Both the position numbers and the translations under genes were made by a program. DNA of 64,000 nucleotides from Effrenium voratum. Lineage: Eukaryota > Sar > Dinophyceae > Suessiales > Symbiodiniaceae. Positions within the stretch are counted from its first letter, which is position 1, and every line of letters starts with the position of its first letter. Below the pieces are notes generated by a model, which saw only the letters and a list, made by a program, of their open reading frames with translations, was not told where the DNA came from and searched no databases. The stretch is taken from assembly GCA_963377175.1 (NCBI GenBank), contig CAUJNA010003322.1, positions 536,928 through 600,927 on the forward strand, given 5' to 3'. Positions 47,683-59,607 of the stretch are shown here, piece after piece.

Positions 47683-48583
47683 ATATGCATGTATGTAATG
47701 TATGTATGTATGCATGTATGTATGTTACTTATGTATGTATGTAATGTATGTATGTATGTATGTATGTGATGTATGTATGTATGTATGTATGTAATGTATG
47801 TATGTGTGTATGTATGTACGTACGTATGTATGTATTTATGTACGTGTGTATTGATGTATGTATGTATGTATGCATGCATGCATGTATGTATTTGTATGTA
47901 TGTATGTATGTGTGTACGTACGTACGTACGTATGTATGTATGTATGTATGTATGTATGTATGTATGCATGTATGCATGTATGTATGCATGTATGCATGTA
48001 TGCATGTATGCATGTATGCATGTATGTAGGTATGTAATGTAATGTAATGTAATGCAATGTTATGTTATGTATGTATGTGTGTAATGTGTGTATGTATGTA
48101 TGTATGTACGTATGTATGTATGTATGTATGTATGTGTGTAATGCGCTGTAATGTAATGTAATGTATGTATGTATGTGTGTATGTATGTAGGTATGTATGC
48201 ATGTATGTATGTAACGTATGTATGCATGTATGCATGTATGTGTGTATGTATGTAATGTAATGTGATGTAATGTACTGTAATGTAGTGTAATGTATGTATG
48301 CTTGTAATTTGTGTATGTATGTATGTATGTATGTGTGTATGTAATGCACTGTAGTGTAATGTAATGTAATGTAATGTAATGTATGTATGTGTGTATGTAT
48401 GTATGCGTGTATGCATGTATGTATGTATGTAATGTAATGTAATGTAATGTAATGTAAAGTAATGTAATGTAATGTAATGTAATGTACGTATGTATGTATG
48501 TATGTATGTATGTAACGCACTATAATGTAATGTAATGTAATGTAGTGTAATGTAATGTAATGTATGTATGTATGTATGTATGT
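47683..48583. repeat. GTAT/GTAAT microsatellite before helicase copy 2
   Basis: ATGT, ATGC and AATGT repeats that run directly into the open helicase frame at about 48,585. Confidence 0.95.
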
Positions 48584-48584
48584 A

Positions 48585-51567
48585 GTTGTGGAGCACACCG
48601 CAAGTGCCACTCGCAAGCTCCCTGAAGAGCAAAAATGAATCGTGGGACGAAGCCTTGCGACGGTGGCTGCGCGTCATCAACTGCGAGGAAACCATGCGCC
48701 ACGTAGGCAACTTTCTGTTTGTGCATCGCGTCCGTCCCAGCGAAGAAGCAGCAGAAAACAGCGATGACGACGGCGCAGACACGCCGCTGGATCTTAGCGT
48801 AGAACACTTTCGCCAAGCACTGAAGCCGCCCGCGCGGGAGATCGCCGCTGGCACGAAACGCCAGCTGGCGTCCGAGGAGCTCACCGTCGCCGCGTGCGAG
48901 CGCGCAGATGCAACCTGGGCATGTGCGGAAGACACGCCAACGGAGGGCAGAAACCCCTTCGCACAGAGCGACGCAAAGCAGCTACTGAAGACAGCGCGAC
49001 AAAAACGCCAAAAGCTCGTTCGCGACGGCGCAGCTGACGAGCAGGCAGCAGCGCCTGACGTGAGCGTGATGGAATCCAGCAGCCGCGCGGAGAAGGTGAG
49101 CGCTTGGCTTGAGGAAGTTGCGCAGCGGCGAGACCCGTCCGGCAAGGCGTTCCTAAACCCAGAACAGCTGGACTTTGCTCGCACAGTAGCTGCGCGGGTC
49201 ATAGAAGAAGAAAACACGGGCGAAGCCGAGAACTTGTGCCAGAGGTCGCCAACGGAGCCGCTGCGGTGGGCTCTACACGGAGGCCCAGGTACGGGAAAGT
49301 CTCACGTGATGAGACTAATCCGCACAGAACTGTTTGACGGCGTCTTGCAATGGCAACAAGGAATACAGTACAAAGTAGTCGCTCTGCAGGCTGTCATGGC
49401 AGAGCAGCTAGAGGGTGACACTATTCATCACGCAGTGGGCCTGAATAAGCGCGGCGAGGAAACAGGCATCGGCTTCAAGCACCTAGCAGAACTGACCGCC
49501 GCAGCAACGCAATGGCGATGGCTGCTGCTGGACGAGCTGAGCATGGTCAGCGCAGAGCTGCTGGCGCGCCTGGAGCTCCGCTGCCGGGAACTCGTCCGAG
49601 ATGCCTCGCGGCAGAAGTACGCCGCAGGGTGCAGGACAGCTCGACCTTTCGGGGGCCTAAACGTCGTTCTCTCGGGGGATTTGTGGCAACTGGCGCCACC
49701 GCGCGGCACCTTCCTTGGAGCAATCCCAGCACAGATGCTGCGCAGCAAGGGTGTGAGCACGAAGCTACCGCACGCGGCGTACGGCCAGCAGTTGATCTGG
49801 GGCGGGCCGAAAAACGGCATCCAAGGAGTCGCAGAGCTCGTCACGTGCGAGCGCACACAGGACGAGTGGCTGCGAGAGGTACAGGAAGAGTTCCGACACG
49901 GAAAGCTCTGAGCGTCGACGCACGCGTTCTTGCATGGGCAGCCGACGTCTGTCCCCGGCAGCTGGCAAGGAGGACACGCTGCGTGCGGCAATGAAAGCTG
50001 CGAAGAACTACAGGCAGAGCACGCAGACCCAGCGCGCATCCTGCGAGCAGAATGCGAGAAGTGTCGCGCAGAGCGACGCTCGAAAGCACTCGTCGCCATG
50101 GCAAAGAGCGATCCACGTTTCGAAAATGGTTTCCACGAGTCGACCTGCATTTTCGCCACCAACAACGTGAAATACCACGTGAACCGCAAGCGCGCGCAGG
50201 TTTGCGGCTGAGAAACGCCAGAGACTCTACTACGCTATCGCAGAAGATCGCGCCTCAGCTGAGGTGCTAGCAGAAAAGCCCCGTCTGGACGAAGACAAGG
50301 TGACCTGGCTCCAACGCCACGATCGCGAAGCCGGAGACCTGTACGGCACCTTGCCACTGTGCGTTGGCATGCCTGTAGCTGCTACAGACCACTTGGATCG
50401 AGAGAGAGGTGTGCTTCGTGGATGTTCCGGACGAGTTTGCGGCTGGACGCACGACACCCCGAACGCCGAGCCCAGCAAGCAAGACGGAGAAGTCCGCTTC
50501 TGGACGAAGTTGCCTAGCGCAGTGTACGTGCAATTCAAAACCAAGCGAAAGTGGCGCGTGAAGGGCATGGGAAACGATTGCATCCTTCCAGTGGCACCAG
50601 TTCGCAGCGTCTGGCATTTAGACCAGCGTCGAAAATACCCGAAGCTCAAGGTTTCGCGGAGACAGCTCCCGCTGTCTTCGCGATCACTGCTCACGCCGCG
50701 CAAGGCCTAACCATGCGTGAAGGAGCCATCGCAGATATCGCGATTCGAGCGGGCGACGACCCCTTGACATGTTACGTCGCAGTGACGCGCGTGGAAGGTC
50801 GAGAACGCCTGCTCATATTTCGCCCCTTTGCCCTGGCGCCTTTCCAGCGCGGGGAAGACGTGGGGCGAAACCTGTTGCTCCGAGTATGGAGAGGAGAGGC
50901 GATAGACTGGGAGAAGATCCGACAAGAGTACATCATCGAGAAGCCATGCAGCGAGTGCCGGGAACGCAAAGAGCCACGCGGTTACACGGGAGGGCAGTGG
51001 AAGCGCGAGGATACGAGCCGCGTGTGTAAGGAATGTGTAGGCAAGCACGAACAAAATGGTCATCCGTGGCAGTGCTATATCTGCAAGTGCTGGCAGCCCA
51101 CCACCGCTTTCCACGGAAAATGGCGAAGCAACGGAGTATCACTGCTACGTGTGTGTCTGAACTGCAAGGAAACGAAGCGATGCCAGAAGTGCGGGGAACG
51201 AAAAGAAGAAGCAGACTTTAGCGCGGCTGCTTGGCGCACACGTAACGTATGCCGACACACGTGCAAGACCTGCGCTCGTAAAGAGCGAGGCTCGTGGACA
51301 TGCGCAAGTTGCGCCACGTCGCGACCTAAACGGTGCTTTGCGCGATACACACGACGACGGGGTGCGCAGCACGGCGATCAGACATGCGATGCATGTTTGG
51401 CGGAGCGTGACATGAAGCGAATCGTCCGCAGGAGCACAGCGCGACTCGCAAGAACACGGGCGAAACGAAAGCAGAGGATCCTAGCAGAGGTTTGGCGCCT
51501 GGTTGGCGAAATGCGGGGGACGCCAGCCAGCAGCGGCGGCAGTTGCAGCAAAGTGCCGAATGGATAG
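48585..51567 (+). pseudogene. Pif1-like helicase, copy 2, with zinc-binding tail
   Basis: A family 5'-3' DNA helicase that hydrolyses ATP. The frame is open right at the microsatellite junction, so its 5' end is probably lost. Walker A is GGPGTGKSHV (about 49,281-49,310), Walker B LLLDELSMVS (about 49,525-49,554) and motif III LSGDLWQLAP (about 49,672). A TGA at 49,909 interrupts it where copy 1 has a sense codon. A 1-base-scale frameshift lies near 50,200, and a short deletion near 50,682 shifts the frame just before the motif V region. The last 300 codons regain the copy 1 frame, with motif VI CYVAVTRVEGRERL and the many-CxxC tail to the TAG at 51,567. The two copies are closely similar at DNA level, so duplication was recent relative to decay. 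Confidence 0.75.
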
Positions 51568-51605
51568 TCCGGGACAAACTGCGAACGCAAGTCCCTCCTC
51601 GCGGG

Positions 51606-54025
51606 CATGATGTCTGGCTCTAACAGGACACTTGAAGCGCACACAAAAAAGACACGGATGACGACAATAATGATGACGATGATGACGATGATGCTGATGA
51701 TGATGATGATGATGATGATGAACTGACATGATAATCATCATGACGCATCCTCAGCATCACCAATCGGCTCTAACGGGACTGATGAGGAGGATCATGACGA
51801 GCACCGTGATGATGATGATGACAATGAACTGACATGATAATCATCATGACGCATCCTCAGCATCACCAGCAGTCATCATGATAATCATGTCCGAGCATCT
51901 TCTGCATCTCAAATCGGGTCTAACGGGACACTTGAAACGTAGATAAAAAAAGATAATGACGAAGAAGATGATGATGAGCACCGTGATGATGCTGATGATG
52001 ATGATGATGATGAACTGACATGATAATCATCATGACGCATCCTCAGCATCACCAGCAGTCATAATGATAATCATGTCCACGCATCTGCTGCATCTCAAAT
52101 CGGGTCTAACGGGACACTTGAAACGTATATAAAAAAAAGATAAGGACGATGACGAAGAAGATGATGATGAGCGCCGTGATGATGCTGATGATGATGATGA
52201 TGATGAATGACATGATAATCATCATGACGCATCCTCAGCATCACCAGCAGTCATCATGATAATCATGTCCGCGCATCTTCTGCATCTCAAATCGGGTCTA
52301 ACGGGACACTTGAAACGTATATAAAAAAAAGATAAGGACGATGACGATAAGCACCGTGATGAGATGATGATGATGATGAACTGACATGATAATCATCACG
52401 ACGCGTCCTCAGCATCACCAGCAGTCATCATGATAATCATGTCCGCGCATCTTCTGCATCTCAAATCGGGTCTAACGGGACACTTGAAGCGTATAGAACA
52501 AAAAAGATACGGACGATGACGAAGAAGATGATGGTGATAAGCACCGTGATGATGATGATGATGAGGTGACATGATAATCATCATGACGCATCCTCAGCAT
52601 CACCAGCAGTCGTCATGATAATCATGTCCACGCATCTTCTGCATCTCAAATCGGGTCTAAAGGCACACTTGAAACGTATATAAAAAAAGATAAGGACGAT
52701 GACGAAGAAGATGATGATGATGAGCACCGTGATGATAATGATGAAGTGATGCTGATGATGATGATGAACTGACATGATAATCATCGTGACGCATCCTCAG
52801 CATCACCAGCAGTCATAATGATAATCATGTCCACGCATCTGCTGCATCTCAAATCGGGTCTAATGGGACACTCGAAGCGTACATAAAAAGGGATAAGGAC
52901 GATGACGAAGAAGATGATGATGATGAGCATTGTGATGATGCTGATGATGATGATGAACTGACATGATAATCATCATGACGCATCCTCAGCATCACCAGCA
53001 GTCATCATGATAATCATGTCCACGCATCTTCTGCGTCCCAAATCGGGTCTAACGGAACACTTCAAACGTATATTAAAAAATAAGGACGATGACCAAGAAG
53101 ATGATGATGATGAGCACCGTGATGATGATGCTGATGATGATGAACTGACATGATAATCATCATGACGCATCCTCAGCATCACCAGCAGTCATCATGATAA
53201 TCATGTCCGCGCATCTTCTGCATCTCAAATCGGGTCTAACGGGACACTTGAAAATTATATAAAAAAGATAAGGACGATGACGAAGAAGCTGATGATCATG
53301 AGCACCGTGATGATGATGATGATGATGATGATGAACTGACATGATAATGATCATGACACATCCTCAGCATCACGAGCAGTCATCATGATAATCATGTCCA
53401 CGCATCTTCTGCATCTCAAATCGGGTCTAACGGGACACTTGAAACGTATGTAAAAAAGATAAGGACGATGACGAAGAAGATGATGATGATGAACACCAAC
53501 TGACATGATAATCATCATGACGCATCCTCAGCATCACCAGCAGTCATCATGATAATCATGTCCGCGCATCTTCTGCATCTCAAATCGGGTCTAACGGGAC
53601 ACTTGAAGCGTATAGAACAAAAAAGATAAGGACGATGACGAAGAAGATGATGATGATAAGCACCGTGATGATGCTGATGACGATGATGATGATGATGAAC
53701 TGACATGATAATCATCATGACGCATCCTCAGCATCACCAGCAGTCATCATGATAAGCATGTCCGCGCATCTTCTGCATCTCAAATCGGGTCTAACGGGAC
53801 ACTTGAAGCGTACATAAAAAAAGATAAGGACGATGACGAAGAAGATGATGATGAACACCAACTGACATGATAATCATCATGACGCATCCTCAGCATCACC
53901 AGCAGTCATCATGATAATCATGTCCGCGCATCTTCTGCATCTCAAATCGGGTCTAACGGGGCACTTGAAACGTACATAAAAAAAGATGCGGACGATGACG
54001 AAGAAGATGATGAAGATATGCACCG

Positions 54026-54060
<35 letters not shown>

Positions 54061-54240
54061 TGACATGATAATCATCATGACGCATCCTCAGCATCACCAG
54101 CAGTCGTCATGATAATCATGTCCACGCATCTTCTGCATCTCAAATCGGGTCTAACGGCACACTTGAAACGTAGATAAAAAAAAGATAAGGACGATGACGA
54201 AGAAGATGATGATGAGCACCGTGATGATAATGATGATGAG
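51606..54240. repeat. GAT-rich minisatellite, about 190-bp unit
   Basis: About 13-14 units with ACGCATCCTCAGCATCACCA, GCAGTCATCATGATAATCAT, GTCCGCGCATCTTCTGCATC, TCAAATCGGGTCTAACGGGA, CACTTGAAACGTATATAAAA, GATAAGGACGATGACGAAGA and a GATGATGAACTGACATGA tail. It starts about 40 bp after the helicase stop codon; the first partial unit already has CTCTAACAGGACACTTGAAG. Confidence 0.95.
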
Positions 54241-54244
54241 CTGG

Positions 54245-55264
54245 CCGCGCGACAAAAATAGCGCCGGCGCGGAAAGTGCCGAATTTATTGGGTTTGTGTG
54301 AAATATAGCTAATCCGGTGCTCCCTGGAGCGAGTCTGATCAACTCCTGCAGGACTTGGGGCGAGCAAACAGAACTTCCCCTACTACTAAGGCTCGGGGGA
54401 TGGTAGGGTGCCTGAGATCAGATTCCTGAATTCCTTCTGGGAATACACCCTGGGTTCAAAGCAAAGGAAATGTCAGGTTTTCGACAAAATAAGCCCGACT
54501 TAGGGCCATATAGGATGCTCCATGTCAACTCCGCGGGATCTAGCTAGGCCAAGTGACATCGTGTGAAAGCCAGCGACCCTTGTTCTGACTCGCTTCCCAA
54601 TCCCAACCATTCGAAAGTGAGAGTTTGATGGAAGTGGAGAGGATTGGGTCTGCTTGCAAAATATTTTATATTTCATGAGGCCTCCACAGTCCATGCTCCA
54701 TGTCAACTCCGCGGGATCTGTCGAAGCCGAGTGACATCTTGTGAGAGCCAGCGGCCTTTTTTTCTGACTCGCTTCCCAGTCCGAACGGTTCGAAAGTGAG
54801 AGGGCCACGAGAAAGGCTTTGGAAGATTCCTGTCCGTTTCCATGACAGGACAAAGGCAAAGATGAAACCGATCGCATTCAATCCAACGACAAAAATAGCG
54901 CCGGCGCGGAAAGTGCCGAATTGGTTGGGCCATGTTAATGTAACCCGGCGTTCTGGAGCCAGTCCGATCAACTCCTGCGCAAGTTCGGGCAAGCAAACAG
55001 AACTTCCCCTCCTACTAAGGCTCGGGGAATGGTAGGGTGCCTGAGATCAGATTTCGGCAAAATAGGCCCGACTTGGGGCCATGTAGGGGCCGCCACAGTC
55101 CATGCTCCATGTCAACTCCGCGGAATCTGGCTAAGCAGTGCCATCGTGTGAAAGCCAGCGACCCTGCTCGAAAGTGAGTTTTTGATGGAAGTGGAGAGGA
55201 CTGGGGGCCTCGGCCTTCGCCCGTGTCACAAGGAGATAAGGACAGCGGCGACGACCACCACGCC

Positions 55265-55295
<31 letters not shown>

Positions 55296-55297
55296 TT
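54245..55297. repeat. Two-copy tandem duplication next to viral junction
   Basis: A segment starting CGACAAAAATAGCGCCGGCG (54,251 and 54,889) and containing GAACTTCCCCT.CTACTAAGG and GGTAGGGTGCCTGAGATCAG is present twice, offset by about 640 bp. A smaller unit with CCATGTCAACTCCGCGG recurs at about 54,520, 54,700 and 55,107. A GAT run lies at 55,265-55,297. Confidence 0.85.
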
Positions 55298-55388
55298 GAA
55301 TCTTCGGTTATGCTCATTTACCAGCCAGCCTTGGACTTGTAACCGCCCTTCCCGTACGCCTCCCCCTTTGAGGAGAAGGGGTCGGCGG

Positions 55389-56240
55389 ATTTACATGAAA
55401 CACCTGCCTCTTTTTTTTTATATAAACTCTGCATATCACATGCTCTCCAATTTCATATTTATCTGTCTTTCCTAAATTACTTCTTTCGGTCTTGCTTACC
55501 CATTTGCACCTAGCATTAGTATAGGCAATGTTATGTTATCCTTCCATGATGTCGCTTGTAGTTTCAAAATGTTTCTTTACTCTTTCCTTAATGGGCAGTT
55601 TATTTTTCCAAGTATCGTTACACACATTATTCAATTTAAGTTTATCTTCTTCTGGCTTGAGTCTATTAGATATCTTAAGATAATCTTATGTTCAAATATT
55701 TGATTCAGACAGTTGTGTAAGTATGTCTCGTGGTCTTGGGTGTTAGTTAAATCAGCTATAGGTTTTAACTGCTTCCCGTCAACAGTTCCTATAATTATCT
55801 TCTCTGGGTGCGTATCCTTAAACTCCCTAACTCTGTTCAAAACATAACTACCCGCCATGCCTAGCTCGTCAAACGCAATGCAATTATAATCAGAATGGTC
55901 AAATGTCGGTAGTCTTTCTCCAGCTTCTACTGGGGTACTAAGAAATTTGTTTAATGTTATGGCGTCGGCTTTGGTGTCTTGCTTCTGCTTGTTATTAGGA
56001 CATACGAATAACATATTATAACCTAGTTTTTTCATATACTCGCCTACATAACTCTTGCCACTCCCAGCCAGTCTTGCCTTTATCAAAACCGGATGACACG
56101 CCGCAATTTGCTCACAACTGCTTTTGTTGTAAGTCGGAATTTCTGATAGCTCATTAGCCTTCATGTTGTATATATCGCTTGGTGGCGATACTTGTGTATT
56201 ATCTTCAGCCCTCCATCCTCCCCTTCTGGTTGAAAACTTA
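55389..56240 (-). pseudogene. Superfamily 1 helicase, motifs I-III part
   Basis: The 177-residue frame from 56,164 has Walker A as LAGSGKSY, a Walker B-like CIAFDELGM and motif III-like TVDGKQLKP, the pattern of Pif1/RecD-type helicases. The frame is already open upstream of the ATG (WRAEDNTQVSPPSDIYN), consistent with fusion to the polymerase. Near 55,690 a frameshift leads to a continuation with NRLKPEEDKLKLNN and ERVKKHFETTSDIMEG, then a stop, then NARCKWVSKTERSNLGKTD and YEIGEHVICRVY up to the junction. Motifs V and VI are not here but at 31,613-31,320. Confidence 0.8.
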
Positions 56241-57254
56241 ATTAATGTTTAGCCTTGTCAAGATTTTTCCTATCAATAATGAAGGCATTGGTTTTAACAT
56301 TATGCACACTGATATTGTTGTCTTTCAATGTCTTATAGTCTTTACGCATTTTAAGTTTTGTCGTTGCATGAGTAGGTCTTTAATATACCTAAAGCCATTG
56401 GTTAAATCTTTTTTTATGTGTCGTTGTCAATGTGTAACATTTGGCTTCTGATTCCTTCTCAACTTCTTTGATATCGTGTTATTTACCATCTATAAGTGTA
56501 TACTTTCCGGTGTCAAACGGGCAACAATGATTATTAAATGTATACCGAAATACATATTACCGTTTTTGCTATCATCATCAGGCTCAAATTCTAAAACCAT
56601 TCCCTCGCCTCTTTGCCTTTCTAATTCTTTTAATATATTCATCTGTCATCTCTGTCCAAACCTCATCGTTATGAAATCCACTAACCTTATTATTTCTTCC
56701 GCCATACACATTTCGATGATACAGTGCTTCAGCTCGTGTATCAAATACTAAACTCTTCTGAGACTTGTTAGTTCCCTTTCCTAACAATCCGATATTTACA
56801 TTCGAAATCAACTTCTTAACCTTGATGTCCTCACCTAAATTATTTGATAGGTTCGTCTTCCATAGGTTCCCAACTATACTTTAATAACCTACTTCATAAA
56901 TCGAAGAAGGCTTTTTAAAATATACAATTTCGACTTCGTCAATAAACTGTCCTAAAAACATGCCATATATTAATTTATTTTGTTTATTGAAAATAATGAT
57001 GTTTGTTTTCCAGTAAACTTAACTAAGAAAAACATAACTCTCCCATGTTATGAAAATCATGTTTACCATAATCATAAGGCATCCAAATGTCAAATTGTTT
57101 AAACGCTGGATTTTTTACGATGTTCGTTAAATTATGTGTGTATGACTTGTTCTGGTCAATCTCTATCTGTAGTTCATTGCTACAATGAAAGTAATGAAAT
57201 TTACCAGCGGGGGCTAAAATTACTACATCAATGTCATTAGAATAAGATTTATGC
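56240..57254 (-). pseudogene. DNA polymerase B (protein-primed type), C-terminal part
   Basis: Collinear minus-strand fragments: an open stretch of about 73 codons from the junction (SNDIDVVILAPAGKFHYFHC, then FKQFDIWMPYDYGKHDFHNM), a fragment with FLGQFIDEVEIVYFKKPSS, a 75-residue frame with NVNIGLLGKGTNKSQKSLVF and ALYHRNVYGGRNNKVSG, a short one with CCPFDTGKYTLIDG, and NVKTNAFIIDRKNL near 56,310-56,270, which fits the last palm motif (KTD in active enzymes, here KTN). I infer PolB from this order and from the co-occurring helicase, integrase and fibre; motif evidence alone is moderate. At least five frameshifts or stops are present. Confidence 0.6.
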
Positions 57255-57317
57255 AGTGGATAACACCAGTAGAGCCGGCGCAGCCGGTAGGCGAAAGTTT
57301 CAATAATATAAAAACTA

Positions 57318-57480
57318 TAGTTCTCTTTCTCTTTCTTTTCCTGACTCTTTTTCTCTTCTTCTTCATTTTCATTGTTTCTTTTTTCTCCATCATTCTTCCT
57401 TTCTTCCTTTCTTTCCTTCCTTCCTCCCTTCTTTCCTTCTTTCTATCTATTCTTTCTTTCTTTCTTTCTTTCGTTTGCTT
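57318..57480. repeat. CTTT/CTTC-rich pyrimidine tract
   Basis: Imperfect CTTT and CCTT repeats on the plus strand. The Phe/Leu/Ser-rich frames here are not evidence of a gene. Confidence 0.9.
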
Positions 57481-57946
57481 GTTTTTGTGCTGTTCTTTCC
57501 AACATGAGCCATGCATCAAGCAAACTGCGACCAAGCATGTGTCAAGCGCCCAGTCCCCCTTAGACAATCCCTTTTACAGTTACAAATTATTCCAACATCA
57601 TCCCTTCTACAAAACACCATTGGGGTCATGTTGCAACAACATAGTTCCTCCCTCCCTCCTGCACATGGTTGGTTTGCAACAAAACAGAACACTTTCAAGC
57701 CACCATCCTTCCCACCAAGGTCGCCTCCCTCCCTCCCTCAAACATTGTGGTGGTTTGTCGTTTGTTCCTTTTGTACGTAAGAATGTGTCAGTTGAAATTG
57801 CATGTGTTCACACAGCCTGGCCTGTTTGCAACAACACACACTGCAGATGCGTTCACATATACATTCGAACATGCGCATTCCCCAAAAAACAAGTGCAGGT
57901 TTTGGACCACAGTGTACCGTGTTCTACGCAGATCGTGCCCACTCCT

Positions 57947-58290
57947 TCACAGCTTGGACATCGTCTCCAGCGGTGAGCTTAGCCACAGCATCCTTACAAT
58001 GCCAAAAACTTGCTGTGGAGTCCTTTCACCAAAGGGGACACAAAAGAGCTGGGCTTTGGTGCCAGTCTTTGCACGAATGGCGTACGAATTGCTGTTCTTA
58101 TAGTGCATGACAGCAAATAAATGATTCGAGGCATCACTACACTTTGGAAGGCCAACAGGGGCAGCTGCCGGCTTCTTCATGGCTTTCAAACTCCCAGAGT
58201 CAGCAGGTGCTTTGCTGGCAGGCCTTTTCAAGGCCATAGCAGCTGCCTTTGCAGCTGCCTTTGCAGCTTTTTTGGATCCATGGCCAACAC
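57947..58290 (-). CDS. Hypothetical host protein fragment with Lys/Ala-rich N-terminus
   Basis: The minus-strand frame reads KKAAKAAAKAAA followed by MALKRPASKAPADSGSLKAM, then KKPAAAPVG and a globular-looking part with HYKNSNSYAIRAKTGTKAQL and FGERTPQQVFGIVRML. Lys-Lys-Pro-Ala-Ala runs are frequent in dinoflagellate predicted proteins. The globular part has no known function. A minus-strand frame upstream (58,577-58,200) overlaps and may be another exon or a shadow. No splice sites were assigned and it may be a pseudogene. Confidence 0.4.
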
Positions 58291-58689
58291 CATGGAATTG
58301 GGAATCTCACTTTCGTGTTCTTCCTCGCTAGAAAACAGCCCAAGGCAAAGCTTCCCGGGCCCACCTTCATGGTGGCAGTTGTTTGGGAGCCGTCAGGAAA
58401 GAGTCGAACGAGGGCCACGGCGTGCGAACAAGTGTACTGCTTGTAGTTGACATGTGGGGGTGCTGCCGACGCCTGGCTTGCGAGAATTTCTTGGGAGCTG
58501 CAAACCTCAATGGGGACTGGCATGTGCTTCCTGAAAATCGCGACGAGAGTTCGAGCATCGGGTTCTAATCCCGCCATGGCGGCAGGGCACTATATACAAA
58601 CTGCTGAGCCATGCGAGACAAGAAGAGTGATGCTCATGTGTTCCCTTATTTGACTTTGCAATCTAGGGCTTACACCCTTATTTAAAAAG

Positions 58690-58925
58690 GGTCGAATTTT
58701 CAAGGGTCTCTTGGTCCCTCTGGGTACTTTTGTACTTAAAAGTTGCGATTCTCGAGCCCCAGCTGCGAAAGTTCGCGTACTACTTTCGTACTTAAAAATT
58801 GCGATTCTCGAGCCCCAGCTGCGGATGTGGACTTCACGTACTACTTTCGTACGAGCCCCAGCTGCGAAAGTGGACTTCGCGTGCTATTTTCATACGCGAT
58901 TTTCGAGCCCCGGCTGCGAAAGTGG
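58690..58925. repeat. Short tandem repeat with GCGATTCTCGAGCCCCAGCT
   Basis: Four imperfect units of about 55-60 bp with TACTTTCGTACTTAAAAATT and CTCGAGCCCCAGCTGCGAAAG-like words. Confidence 0.85.
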
Positions 58926-59138
58926 TATCTATCTACCTATCCACTTCTTTATATCTATCTATCTATCTATATCTTTTTTATCTTTCTATCTCTCTTTAAC
59001 TATCTACTTTCTATCTAGTCTGTCTATCTATCTATCTATTTATTTATCTATTTACCTGTCTATCTATCTACTTTGTATCTACTTTCTATTTAATCTACCT
59101 ACCTATCTATTTATCTACTTATCTATTTTTCCGTTTAC

Positions 59139-59169
<31 letters not shown>

Positions 59170-59285
59170 CCCCTCTCTCTCTCTCTCTCTTTTTTGATCT
59201 ATCGAACGATCTATCTGTATATTTATTTACCTATATACTTTTTTATTTGTCTATCTATCTATCCATCCATCTATCTATCCATCTA

Positions 59286-59320
<35 letters not shown>

Positions 59321-59605
59321 AACTATGTACTTTCTTTCTAATCTATTTATTTATCTACTTCTCTATCTATCTATCTCTTTATCTATCTACCTATCTTTCT
59401 TTCTATCTCTTTATCTATATATCTCTCTCTCCTTTTATCTATCTATCTTCTCTCTCTCTCCTTTCATTTGTCTGTCTATCTATCTGCTTTCTATCTGCTT
59501 TCTATCTACTTTCTATCTATTTTCTATCTACTATTTATTCAATCTGTTTATTCATCTATCTATCTATCTAATCTAATCTATCTATTTATCTATCTCTCTA
59601 TCTGT
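58926..59605. repeat. CTAT tetranucleotide microsatellite with CT runs
   Basis: TCTATCTATC repeats with TTTAT, ACTTT variants and two CTCTCTCT runs (59,172-59,190 and 59,290-59,315). Confidence 0.95.
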
Positions 59606-59607
59606 AC

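Larger units (their letters stand above)
55389..57254 (-). mobile_element. Polinton-like provirus, middle block
   Basis: AT-rich DNA bounded sharply by host or repeat DNA on both sides. It carries the C-terminal part of the polymerase and helicase motifs I-III on the minus strand. The protein segments continue those that stop at 60,222 on the right and are continued by those that start at 31,613 on the left. ATTT is present at both edges of the 23.8-kb segment (31,610-31,613 and 55,389-55,392). Confidence 0.75.

Noticed and set aside
32134..48029. Tyr-Val-Cys-Met and His-Thr-Tyr-Ile repeat ORFs
   Set aside because: Translations of the GTAT microsatellite in different frames.
38179..51567. 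Helicase copies as part of a Helitron
   Set aside because: No Rep/HUH motif and no typical CTRR 3' hairpin end was seen next to either copy; kept as Pif1-like only.
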